Shown: piece by piece, positions 7,571 to 13,470 of the stretch
How the letters are laid out: the number at the start of each line of letters is the position of its first letter
Position numbering within the stretch: the first letter of the stretch is position 1
Origin: CAVPRW01 sp046727435 [NCBI: bacterium]
GTDB taxonomy: Bacteria > Tectomicrobia > Entotheonellia > J063
Direction of reading: 5' to 3'
NCBI GenBank assembly: GCA_046727435.1
Contig: JBKPCR010000170.1
Coordinates: 1-13,470 of the forward strand
Length of the DNA stretch: 13,470 bases
Program-made: the position numbers and the translations under genes
The notes under the pieces: generated by a model
What the model was told of the DNA's origin: nothing
Seen by the model: the letters and a program-made list of their open reading frames with translations, nothing else
Databases searched by the model: none

Positions 7571-7750
7571 GTGAACGCGCGAAGGTTGGGATGGGTTCGA
7601 ACAGTTCGGTTCGCCTTGGCTGTTGCAATGCTGGGAGTGATGGTTGGAGCCGCGGAGTTTTTCTACGAGTGCCCAGGCTTCGAGGAATACGCAATTGTCG
7701 GTCAGACGACGCCCGCGGCTGTGGCAGCTCCGGCTGCGCAGCAGCGCTAG
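7571..7750 (+). CDS. Small exported or membrane-anchored protein, 59 residues
   Basis: The start is GTG 7571, seven bases or so after a very strong GGAGGAGG (7558-7565); the stop is TAG 7748-7750. The product begins with a basic n-region (MNARRLGWVRTVR) and a hydrophobic segment at 14-28 (FALAVAMLGVMVGAA), then FFYECPGFEEYAIVGQT and an Ala/Pro-rich C-terminus (PAAVAAPAAQQR). It has a single Cys in FYECPGF, not in an ideal lipobox. I do not recognise a family. Its stop shares CTAG with the stop of the convergent beta-propeller pseudogene. An inverted repeat at 7523-7539 could be its operator. The strong ribosome-binding site and signal-like N-terminus support a real gene despite the short length. 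Confidence 0.65.
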   Translation: MNARRLGWVRTVRFALAVAMLGVMVGAAEFFYECPGFEEYAIVGQTTPAAVAAPAAQQR

Positions 7751-8503
7751 AGAAATTGGTTACGCCAGACCCCATGGCCAAAGGGGATGGTCGCAGTCAC
7801 CTGTCGACTGCTCAAGTCCACCACTGAAACGTCGTTGGAGCCTGCATTGGTGACATAGGCTGTACGACCACCGGTGCTGATGGCCAGCCAGTGGGGCGCC
7901 TTGCCGACCTTCAGCGTGGCGCTGACTGCTCTGTTCATCGGGTCGATCATGCTGAGCTCACCAGTGCCCTGGGTGACGACTAGTGCGAACTGACCATCTG
8001 GAGCAAACAGGGCAACGTGAGGCGAGGCATCTGTAGTAATCTGACCGACGATCTGGTTTGCCGCCGTATCGAGCACCCACACGGCATCGCTGCCAGCTAC
8101 GGTGAAATAGAGCCACTTGCTATCAGGGCTCAGATCCAGCCCACGGGGCGTCTTGTCTAGCGACACTTTCGCGATCTCTTTCATATCGGTAAGATCCAGC
8201 CCGGCAAGCGCCATGGCGCCTTGCTGTTGAGAGCCCACATAAGCCCTGCGTCCATCCCGAGCTGATCGCACCGTTATGCGCCAGCGGCACGGGAATGTGA
8301 TTGAGAATACGGTCGCTCGTGGTGTCGATGACCATGGCCTGATTGGTGCCAAAGGCCATGACGAGGAGTCTACGGCCAACTGACGACATGGCAAGGCCGT
8401 GCGCATTGGGACCGACGTCGATGCTGGACACGAACTGGTCGCTGATCGTATCGATGACGCTGACCATTGAGGCGCCATCGCTACTGACATAAAAGACGCA
8501 CCG
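7747..8503 (-). pseudogene. YVTN-type beta-propeller protein, 5'-truncated and frameshifted
   Basis: The remnant encodes repeated beta-propeller blades of the YVTN/cytochrome-d1-like kind, normally secreted or periplasmic. Upstream frame (from about 8500): YVSSDGASMVSVIDTISDQF, GPNAHGLAMS, then AMVIDTTSDRIL up to AHNGAIS. Downstream frame: DGRRAYVGSQQQGAMALAGL, DLSPDSKWLYFTVAGSDAVW, VLDTAANQIVGQI, APDGQFALVV, then RTAYVTNAGSNDVSVVDLSS. The switch lies at about 8260: removing one base there (the A at 8260 on the plus strand) restores AISRDGRRAYVG. No signal peptide or first blade survives, because homology stops near 8500, where the HicA-like gene begins on the other strand. The 3' end (IPFGHGVWRNQFL) also looks non-native. 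The stop overlaps that of the 59-residue gene. Confidence 0.75.
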
Positions 8504-8528
8504 ATTACACTCGGGGTTGTCGTCTAGT

Positions 8529-8771
8529 ATGGAGATTGCCCCCTTACGGAACGGCACCGCCCGGGAATGGATCAGGGCCGCCGAATACGAGGGCATCCGC
8601 CGCAGAAAAACCGGTGGCTCTCACCATCTCTACCAGCACTCGGATGGGCGCCGCGTGCTGCTGGTGTATCATCACCTCAACGACACGTTTGGTCCAAAAG
8701 CCATCAGACAGATTCTTCAGAGTACCCCCTGGACTGAGGCCAATCTCCGCCGCCTTGGACTCCTCACCTAA
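8529..8771 (+). CDS. HicA-like (YcfA family) toxin, solitary
   Basis: An 80-residue protein of the HicA type, small dsRBD-like mRNA-interfering ribonucleases. It shows TAREWIRAAEYEGIRRRKTG, then GSHHLYQHSDGRRVLLVYHH with the conserved GSHH catalytic-His motif, then FGPKAIRQILQSTPWTEANL and RRLGLLT. This long variant with a WTEANLRRLGLL-type tail is common among bacterial HicA relatives. I place the start at ATG 8529; TTG 8517 would add four residues, and neither has a strong Shine-Dalgarno. HicA genes normally pair with hicB just downstream. I find no HicB-like frame in the next 400 bases on either strand, so the antitoxin is missing, located elsewhere, or the protein is harmless. It abuts the truncated end of the propeller pseudogene, suggesting insertion or a deletion joint there. 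Confidence 0.7.
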   Translation: MEIAPLRNGTAREWIRAAEYEGIRRRKTGGSHHLYQHSDGRRVLLVYHHLNDTFGPKAIRQILQSTPWTEANLRRLGLLT

Positions 8772-9194
8772 TCCGTATACGCTTCTCATACTCAAAAACC
8801 CCCGGCGTCCTGCCAGGAGCTTTTGTAATCCACCACTTCATAGCTTTTCATAACTAATCACACAAGCCGGCATTCCCCTCTTCGTGCGCCTATCTCTGTC
8901 GATTGGTGGAGGTCACCGGATCCATTTGCTCAGGCATCATCCCTTCTTCGCCATAAGGTTCACATTTTCATTGACACTAGTGAGTACTATGTTATAAACG
9001 ATGACAAACGATTCCAAAAGCGGGCCTTCCCAATGGCTACTCCCGCACTCTGCACGGCAGGAAGAAAACTGCGCTGGAGATTGTGACCAACGCCTAGGCC
9101 ACGATTCGCTATGACAAGCGGTGACGGTTGACCACACGCTTTCGTGTGAGAACGGAGGCTGTTAAGGGGATCGCAGCGAAGGAGTGTGCCCATC
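8772..9194. other. Gene-free stretch between HicA-like gene and Cys-rich protein
   Basis: No convincing gene is visible in these 423 bases. They hold a strong sigma70-type promoter (8971-8998), a short perfect hairpin CACACG-CTTT-CGTGTG (9132-9147), and a plus-strand frame with stops (KTALEIVTNA, stop, ATIRYDKR, stop, near 9066-9124) that might be debris of an unidentified gene. The Shine-Dalgarno of the next gene (AAGGAG) is near 9179-9184. Confidence 0.4.
8971..8998 (+). promoter_or_regulatory. Strong sigma70-like promoter
   Basis: TTGACA at 8971-8976 and TATAAA at 8993-8998 are separated by 16 bases, close to the ideal arrangement. Transcription would start near 9005 and reach the Cys-rich protein gene at 9195 after a leader of about 190 bases that contains a small hairpin. 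The spacer includes overlapping half-palindromic ACTAGT and AGTACT, which could be a repressor site, but that is inference. Confidence 0.5.
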
Positions 9195-9527
9195 ATGCCG
9201 CGCAAAATGACTCTCCTCTTCCTGGGTGTCACTGTGTGCGCGCTGTTCCTCATCGACATGGCGGCGCGTGCGGGAATGCCTCATCTCCATCCTGCGCTCT
9301 CGACGTGGGAGAGCGCTCAGCGTCACCGGTCCACCCACCAGTATGCGCCCCTGCTCCCTGCACCGGATGCGGTCGGGTGTTTTTGCCCTGCCGTGCTGTG
9401 TAGTCACGGCCGGATGGCGGGGTGCACCGCGCAATGTTCCGCGCCCAAGACGGCGCTCTGCCGCTGCGAGGCGACGTGCGATCTCTACGCCAAACCAGTG
9501 GGAAGCAACCTCTGTCGCTGCGAATGA
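9195..9527 (+). CDS. Secreted Cys-rich small protein of unknown function
   Basis: A 110-residue protein with a signal peptide or anchor: MPRKMTLLFLGVTVCALFLI, followed by DMAARAGM. The mature part has a Cys-dense C-terminal half: GCFCP, LC, GC, QC, then ALCRCEATC and a final NLCRCE, ten cysteines in about 50 residues with the repeated element LCRCE. Such spacing suggests disulphide knots or metal binding outside the cytoplasm. ATG 9195 is chosen because GGAG at 9181-9184 is about ten bases upstream; GTG 9186 would be too close to it. I do not recognise a family. A strong promoter lies about 200 bases upstream. Several overlapping frames on both strands are open here, but the signal peptide and Cys periodicity favour this one. 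Confidence 0.6.
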   Translation: MPRKMTLLFLGVTVCALFLIDMAARAGMPHLHPALSTWESAQRHRSTHQYAPLLPAPDAVGCFCPAVLCSHGRMAGCTAQCSAPKTALCRCEATCDLYAKPVGSNLCRCE

Positions 9528-9707
9528 CGGACGGGAGGAATACGCCGATCTGGTTTCTTTATGCATCCAATACTCATTAGACTGAATCCTTAAGAACACT
9601 TCATAACCTCATCACTGCCGCAGTATGGAGCACCCCTCCGGGAATGGATTTTTCATCAGCTGCCAACGTGCGTAACCTCCCAGTCTCTGCGCAGTCAAGA
9701 CGCCACG

Positions 9708-9953
9708 TTACGGCTTGGGCGGCGACTTGCCAGGTGGGTTCCCTCGAATCCGCTCTTCCAACCGCTTCAAGGCATCCGCCATGTCTTGGCGTCCACGCTC
9801 GCTCAGCTCCTGCAATGTGGTCATCTGGCGCCGAGGCTCCACATTGTGAGCCATGTCCAGATAGGTATAGACGGACACTCCCAAGGCGACGAGGGCCACC
9901 AAGAGCGCCAGCACCGCAATCCCCGTCTGTCCCCGCTGATTCCGTATGCTCAT
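9708..9953 (-). CDS. Single-pass membrane protein with coiled-coil tail
   Basis: An 81-residue protein: short polar N-terminus (MSIRNQRGQTG), one membrane segment at about 12-32 (IAVLALLVALVALGVSVYTYL), then an amphipathic charged helix (LQELSERGRQDMADALKRLE, ERIRGN) and a Pro/Lys-rich end (PPGKSPPKP). The start is ATG 9953, preceded by AGAGGGG; the frame is open further upstream to 10055, but those residues have no support. The topology suggests an inner-membrane protein with its helix in the periplasm or cytoplasm, perhaps a partner of a larger complex. I do not recognise a family, and no operon partner adjoins it. Confidence 0.65.
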   Translation of the reverse strand: MSIRNQRGQTGIAVLALLVALVALGVSVYTYLDMAHNVEPRRQMTTLQELSERGRQDMADALKRLEERIRGNPPGKSPPKP

Positions 9954-10143
9954 ATCACCCCTCTTGCTGTTGAAGGCCCCGCGGCCTTCGCCTGCAATTC
10001 GCGAAGTCATATGACCCCTGAACCTCCGATACCTGGCGATCTGAACGCTCAGCACCTACTCCTGTACCCAAGAAGATAAAAACCCCAAGCGCATCGCCCA
10101 GGGCAACTCACTATCCACTGTTTAGCGAAAAGATCATCAGTCC

Positions 10144-10467
10144 TTACCGCCCATGCCCCTTCGTCCCGATCGCTTTCTCCTCAAGCCTCCGCAACTCCAC
10201 TAGTAAATCCTCGAACGAAAATCCCTCCTCGATCTCAACCTGCCACAGCCGGTCCTGCTCCGCCTAAAAGGCATACACTGTGCCCATGAGCGTGTTCTCC
10301 TCCTGCATGGTCTCCGTGTTCCACGGATGCGTGTAAATGTTGATCGCGCCGGAGCGTGCATCATACCGCCCGCCCTTCTCGACGTCTTCGGCACGAGCCA
10401 GATCGAACAGCGCTTGTAGTTGGTCCTGTGAGTAGCGATAATCCACCTCAACGGCGGTTGTCTTCAT
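10144..10467 (-). pseudogene. Small protein gene of unknown function with internal amber stop
   Basis: Starting at ATG 10467 (GAGG about nine bases before it) the frame reads MKTTAVEVDYRYSQDQLQAL, FDLARAEDVEKGGRYDARSG, AINIYTHPWNTETMQEENTL, MGTVYAF and then TAG at 10264-10266. The same frame continues naturally as AEQDRLWQVEIEEGFSFEDL, LVELRRLEEKAIGTKGHGR and ends at TAA 10144-10146. Both halves have the same acidic, helix-prone character, so the original was one protein of about 107 residues, most simply with Gln (CAG) at the amber position. I do not recognise the family. The first half alone could still be made as a 67-residue product. Confidence 0.6.
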
Positions 10468-10593
10468 CACCATCAACCTCGTCTACTTCGCCCACGGCGT
10501 AACGCCTTTTACAACGGAATCGTTTGGTGATCGCCATCGTCTCACGCGCATCATATGCCCATACAAAGAACTCATCGTTTTGACCCGAGGGAA

Positions 10594-10608
10594 CCCGCCG
10601 GAAGCGGG
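10594..10608 (+). terminator. Short GC-rich hairpin, possible terminator
   Basis: CCCGC (10594-10598) and GCGGG (10604-10608) pair across a five-base loop. The following bases are C/T-rich (CCTCCCCTCTTCGTCGG) and not a clean T run, so terminator function is uncertain. No plus-strand gene ends just upstream. Confidence 0.2.
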
Positions 10609-10717
10609 CCTCCCCTCTTCGTCGGCTTTCATTTCAAGGTGTTTTTGAGATTCAGCCAGCGACAGGCCTCACCCACGCAATACGACGGCTCCCGCTGCTG
10701 GAGTAAAAGGTGCCCCA

Positions 10718-10746
10718 GGGGTGTTAACTTGAACAGTTAACACCCC
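10718..10746. repeat. Perfect 12-base inverted repeat (hairpin or operator)
   Basis: GGGGTGTTAACT at 10718-10729 and AGTTAACACCCC at 10735-10746 are exact reverse complements separated by TGAAC. The stem is strong and symmetric and includes GTTAAC on both arms. There is no T tract on either side, so a dimeric-repressor site or recombination/replication-related hairpin is as likely as a terminator. Confidence 0.6.
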
Positions 10747-10771
10747 CTAAAACCAAAGGCGGAAACAAAAT

Positions 10772-10817
10772 TCATAACGCCCCGTTGCTCCACTTGAGCA
10801 AAAACCACGACGTTATG
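10772..10817. repeat. Nested inverted repeats, attC-like layout
   Basis: Outer arms TCATAACG (10772-10779) and CGTTATGA (10810-10817) are perfect complements. Inside, TTGCTC (10785-10790) and GAGCAA (10796-10801) pair around CACTT. Two paired boxes with unpaired spacers, and AAC/GTT in the outer boxes, resemble the R and L boxes of integron attC sites. It is shorter than known attC sites and the outer boxes fit the RYYYAAC/GTTRRRY consensus only partly. No integrase is in the window. Confidence 0.3.
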
Positions 10818-10883
10818 AGCCGAAGAAGCGCGTGCTTCCTGCCAAAGGCAAGGCGCCACACGGTGTCAAGGTAGCCAAATGCC

Positions 10884-10988
10884 TCATGCAAGGCTAATGG
10901 GGAGAAGGAATTTCAGGAGCGTCGATTTTCGGCTCAAGAATTCGTTCCCAGCACTGATGGCCTCCAGGACGGCATTGAGATGGATCAT
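10884..10988 (-). CDS. Possible 34-residue small protein
   Basis: On the minus strand ATG 10988 has AGGAG about six bases upstream and runs to TGA 10884-10886. The peptide is MIHLNAVLEAISAGNEFLSR followed by KSTLLKFLLPISLA, an amphipathic helix with a hydrophobic end. The frame is also open upstream of this ATG for about 24 codons. No family is recognised; it may be a small protein or the end of a lost gene. Confidence 0.25.
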   Translation of the reverse strand: MIHLNAVLEAISAGNEFLSRKSTLLKFLLPISLA

Positions 10989-11138
10989 TTTCAGCTCCTG
11001 GTTCACCCTGGTTGCAGAGCGCACTCGCGGCAAAACGCGAGAACTATGCCGCCATTACATTACGCCTTAGAATGGCCGGATGGCTTAAATTGGAACATAA
11101 ATAATCGGCGTCAGGTAAGTCATAATTGCAACAAATCG

Positions 11139-11979
11139 GGTTCTATTGCAAGAATAGCTGGTGATCTGCGACAACAAGCCAGCCCGTCGCGATCCCAGCT
11201 CATGGGCGCTCTGCCATGCGTGAGCCGCCCCGGTTCAAAGGGCGGCACTTGGAAGCCGCCAGGAGCCGCTGCGCCGTGTGGTAGTCTCGACGCTCTGCGG
11301 TGAGCGAGCGCGACGGGGAAGAACGCCTGCGGGCGCGCGGCGTGTGGGGCGACCACACGCCGGTGTTGCGCTGGGGGCAATGCGAGGCCCCGGCGTTGGA
11401 CAGGCGATGGCGGCCGTCGCTGCGGGCGCGCAAGGCTTCAGGCCGCGTCGAGGCAACCTCCATCAAGCTTAAATAGCCGTGGCACTCCCTCTCCCGGGCC
11501 GTCGACTCGACGGGGGCCAGGCTGGACGGCATGGTGAGCGCCCCCCGCCAGGCCGACGCGGCTGAGCGCTTTTTCCGCCAGGTGCTCCCGGCCTCACATA
11601 CACTCACCCCTGGTGTGCTCACCGTCGACAAGCACGCCGCGTCCCCACGGGCGTTCGACGCCCTCCAGCACGACGGCACCCTCCCAGAGACGGGGCGACT
11701 TCGCCACGGTGAATAGGTAAAGAATCTGGTGGAACAGGAGCAGCGGTGGGTGAAACGCCGCGTCAATCCGAGGTGGGGATGTGGGGCGTTTGCCCCGGCG
11801 CAGCGGACGATTCAGGGCGATGAAGCCAGGCACAGGCGCCCCACAGGCCAGCTTGAAGACGTCCCCCAGGGGGATGTCCGCGCCCAGCACCGCGTCATCA
11901 ACCAGCGGTGTGGGTTGGCCGCATAACGAGCGCTCAGCCGCCTCTCCTCACGCTCCCCATGAGTCTTTGCAACACTACC
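11139..11979 (+). mobile_element. IS6-family insertion sequence, decayed
   Basis: An 841-base element bounded by imperfect terminal inverted repeats: GGTTCTATTGCAAGAATAGC at the left (from 11139) and, read inwards from 11979 on the other strand, GGTAGTGTTGCAAAGACTCA. About 14 of 23 positions agree, including TTGCAA, and both resemble the IS6-family end GG(T/C)NCTGTTGCAAA. Length and a single transposase filling the interior fit IS6. The eight bases flanking each end (ACAAATCG and CTCGGAAT) do not match, so no target-site duplication remains. Confidence 0.65.
11216..11926 (+). pseudogene. IS6-family transposase with three in-frame amber codons
   Basis: One frame of 236 codons from ATG 11216 to TAA 11924 aligns end to end with IS6-family DDE transposases: FKGRH at the start (family FKGRHF), SERDGEERLRARGV (SYRDLEEMLAERG), DHTPVLRWGQCEAPALDRRW (DHTTIYRWVQRYAPEL), VEATSIKLK (VDETYIKVKG), SRAVDSTGARLDGMVSAPRQ (YRAVDSTGATLDFMLSAKRD), TVDKHAA, NLVEQEQRWVKRRVNP and GCGAFAPAQRTIQGDEA. 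TAG codons interrupt it at 11282, 11474 and 11714. The first catalytic Asp is Glu (DET to EAT); the second Asp (VDK) and the Glu (VEQ) remain. No frameshift is needed anywhere, although many conserved residues are changed. The transposase is inactive in standard decoding. Confidence 0.8.
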
Positions 11980-12054
11980 CTCGGAATTTACACAGTTTTC
12001 ACGCAGCCGTCATTCCAAAGTCACGTGTTTCGACTACTTTTTGGGACAGACATT

Positions 12055-12084
12055 GTTAGTCCTGACATGGTTGGTCCTGACATG
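12055..12084. repeat. Tandem 15-base direct repeat
   Basis: GTTAGTCCTGACATG (12055-12069) is followed directly by GTTGGTCCTGACATG (12070-12084), 14 of 15 bases identical. It lies about 50 bases before the glycosyltransferase start and could be a pair of regulator sites or a slippage duplication. Confidence 0.45.
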
Positions 12085-12134
12085 CCAGGCATCATTCATG
12101 TCACCGACACAGGTGCGAAGAAAGGCCAACTCCA

Positions 12135-13361
12135 ATGCCTGCTGCCTCCTGGATCGGGTGTCACCCTAAAGCCATAAATCCACGACACATTTGTGTCATT
12201 ACCGAAACCTATCCTCCTGAAGTCAACGGAGTCGCATTCACCTTAGCACATCTGGTCGACGGATTATCTGCGCGGGGTCACGCCGTGTCAGTGGTCCGTC
12301 CACATCAGCAGGCATCCGATCGGCCCGACTGCTATTGTGGTCCCAATGTGACATTAGTTCCCAGCTTGCCGTTCCCTTGATATAGGGAATTGCAGGTCGG
12401 TATCCCAGCCGGTGGGCTGCTAGGGAGCTGTTGGAGACAGCATCGTCCAGATGTGGTGTATGTCGCCACGCCGGGACCTTTAGGATGGTCAGCGGTGCGC
12501 ACCGCGCGACGTCTGGAGATCCCGGTCTTCAGTGGCTTTCATACCAACTTCCACAGCTATTCACAATTCTATGGTGTGGGTTGGTTACAGCCTGTGATCG
12601 TGCGATGTCTTCGGCGCTTTCACAATCGAACGCATGGGACGCTGGTTCCGAGCATTGATCTTTGCGATCGACTACTTGCCAATGGATTTACGAATGTCTA
12701 TGTCCTAGACCGAGGCGTTGATAGTCAGTTGTTTACTCCTGAACGCCGCTGCCCTGAGCTACGGCACAGTTGGGGTGTATCGGATACAGGGCTGGCCGTG
12801 CTCTATGTGGGGCGGGTCGCGCCAGAGAAAAATCTCATGGTGGCCGTAGGGGCGTATCGTGCCATGCAACGGTTCAGGGACGATTCACAGTTTGTCATTG
12901 TCGGTGACGGACCGTTTCGGGCAACCCTGCAAAAGGAACATCCCGATCTGGTCTTCTGCGGGGTCCACACAGGGGAGGACCTGGCCCGGTATTATGCCTC
13001 GGCGGACGTATTTCTCTTCCCCAGCGAGACCGAAACGTTCGGCAATGTAACGTTGGAAGCCATGGCAAGCGGTCTGGTGGTGGTCGCTTATGACTATGCC
13101 GCCGCAGGCATGCACATTATCAATGGTGAGACCGGCGTGCTGGTGCCCTATGGGGCGTCACAAGCCTTCGTGGATGCCGCTGCCAATCTGGCGCAGGCGC
13201 CGCAGTCATTGCACAAGATGCGCGGGCAGGCACGTGCGTACACGCGCTTGATCGATTGGCCGCACGTGGTGGAAAAGTTTGAGGCGATCCTGACGGAGGC
13301 TCTGGTTCGAACTCACACAGCCCCCAGTGCTGTGATGACCCGTCGAGGAGTGGCCATATAG
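12135..13361 (+). pseudogene. GT4-family glycosyltransferase interrupted by one TGA
   Basis: A GT-B retaining glycosyltransferase (GT4, similar to bacterial alpha-mannosyltransferases of the MgtA kind) acting at the cytoplasmic membrane face on lipid or polysaccharide acceptors. N-terminal part: HICVITETYPPEVNGVAFTL, GLSARGHAVSVVRPHQ, LVPSLPFP, then TGA at 12378-12380. The same frame continues YRELQVGIPAGGLL, RPDVVYVATPGPLGWSAVRT, FSGFHTNFHSYSQFYGVGWL, VYVLDRGVDSQLF, YVGRVAPEKNL, and the donor-binding FPSETETFGNVTLEAMASG with the conserved E-x7-E. The stop is TAG 13359. Gly (GGA) at the TGA would suit the family, so one base change explains the break. The start is taken at ATG 12135 with AAAGG upstream; homology begins near 12180. 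A 3' product from a later start would lack the acceptor domain edge. Confidence 0.8.
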
Positions 13362-13470
13362 CTGTAGGAGAGGATTTCGGGTTGGCACTGCTGGTGCGGC
13401 AATCTCCTCTAAGGATACGGGGGCAACCCAGTCATTGCCCTAAGGTACGTGGAAAACACCTGCAGAAACA
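13362..13470. other. Right end of window, no gene seen
   Basis: These 109 bases after the glycosyltransferase stop contain an imperfect inverted repeat (AGGAGAGGATT at 13366-13376 against AATCTCCTCT at 13401-13410) without a following T run. I see no start of a new gene. Confidence 0.3.

Larger units (their letters stand above)
10477..11138. other. Gene-poor stretch with inverted repeats
   Basis: About 660 bases without an evident gene. It contains a GC-rich hairpin (CCCGC-CGGAA-GCGGG, 10594-10608), a perfect 12-base inverted repeat (10718-10746), a nested inverted repeat (10772-10817), and a short minus-strand frame at 10884-10988 with a ribosome-binding site. The stretch borders the IS6 element on its right, so some of it may be older mobile-element or repeat DNA. 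Confidence 0.4.

Noticed and set aside
7594-7602. GGTTCGAAC, a tRNA T-loop-like string
   Set aside because: No acceptor, D or anticodon arms can be placed around it and it lies inside the 59-residue gene.
11200-11766. 188-codon minus-strand open frame
   Set aside because: It is antisense to the IS6 transposase frame, which aligns to its family end to end; the minus frame has low-complexity Arg/Ser composition and no motif.
10144-11926. Genome-wide amber recoding
   Set aside because: The PhoD-like gene, glgP, the 59-residue gene and GT4 end in TAG at their natural C-termini, so TAG acts as a normal stop here; only a local or chance effect remains possible.
13366-13410. Inverted repeat after the glycosyltransferase as a terminator
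   Set aside because: The arms are imperfect, the loop is 24 bases long and no T run follows.
1-13470. CRISPR array, rRNA or tRNA genes
   Set aside because: No regularly spaced repeats and no rRNA or tRNA signature strings were seen on either strand.

Overview
The window looks like a stretch of a moderately G+C-rich Gram-negative bacterial chromosome. The gene mix (PhoD-like phosphatase, a ferritin-like/VIT1 fusion, a CNB-DUF1003 protein, glycogen phosphorylase with glycogen-debranching debris, YVTN-type beta-propeller) would suit a Nitrospira-like organism. That assignment is inference from gene content; no rRNA or marker gene is present.

Layout. 1-1170 (+): 3' part of a PhoD-like phosphatase whose homology starts abruptly near base 145. 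1280-2410 (-): ferritin-like + VIT1/CCC1 membrane protein. 2684-3553 (-): cyclic-nucleotide-binding-like + DUF1003 membrane protein. 3921-5876 (+): glycogen phosphorylase lacking about 180 internal residues and carrying Arg at the PLP-lysine position. 5951-6481 (+): orphan NusG-like factor. 6586-7570: debris in which a histidine-phosphatase start, a transaldolase piece, a debranching-enzyme start and a possible Tn3 transposase scrap follow one another. 7571-7750 (+): intact 59-residue exported small protein. 7747-8503 (-): truncated, frameshifted beta-propeller gene. 8529-8771 (+): solitary HicA-like toxin. 9195-9527 (+): secreted Cys-rich small protein. 9708-9953 (-): single-pass membrane protein. 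10144-10467 (-): gene of unknown function with an internal amber stop. 10477-11138: gene-poor, with two strong inverted repeats. 11139-11979: IS6-family element with a decayed transposase. 12135-13361 (+): GT4 glycosyltransferase broken by one TGA.

About half of the recognisable genes are damaged, by large deletions, gene-gene fusions, nonsense changes and a single clear frameshift. The loss is concentrated in carbohydrate storage and central sugar metabolism (GlgP, debranching enzyme, transaldolase, sugar transferase), as if a glycogen/pentose-phosphate cluster had collapsed through successive deletions. Genes with sound starts and complete frames are the VIT1 and DUF1003 membrane proteins, the NusG paralog, the HicA-like toxin (weak Shine-Dalgarno) and the small exported or membrane proteins. 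I did not find a convincing new multi-gene system. The points most worth checking are the phosphorylase that kept its frame but lost its catalytic core, the all-amber decay of the IS6 transposase, the unassigned small exported proteins, and the structured repeats near 10.7-10.8 kb.
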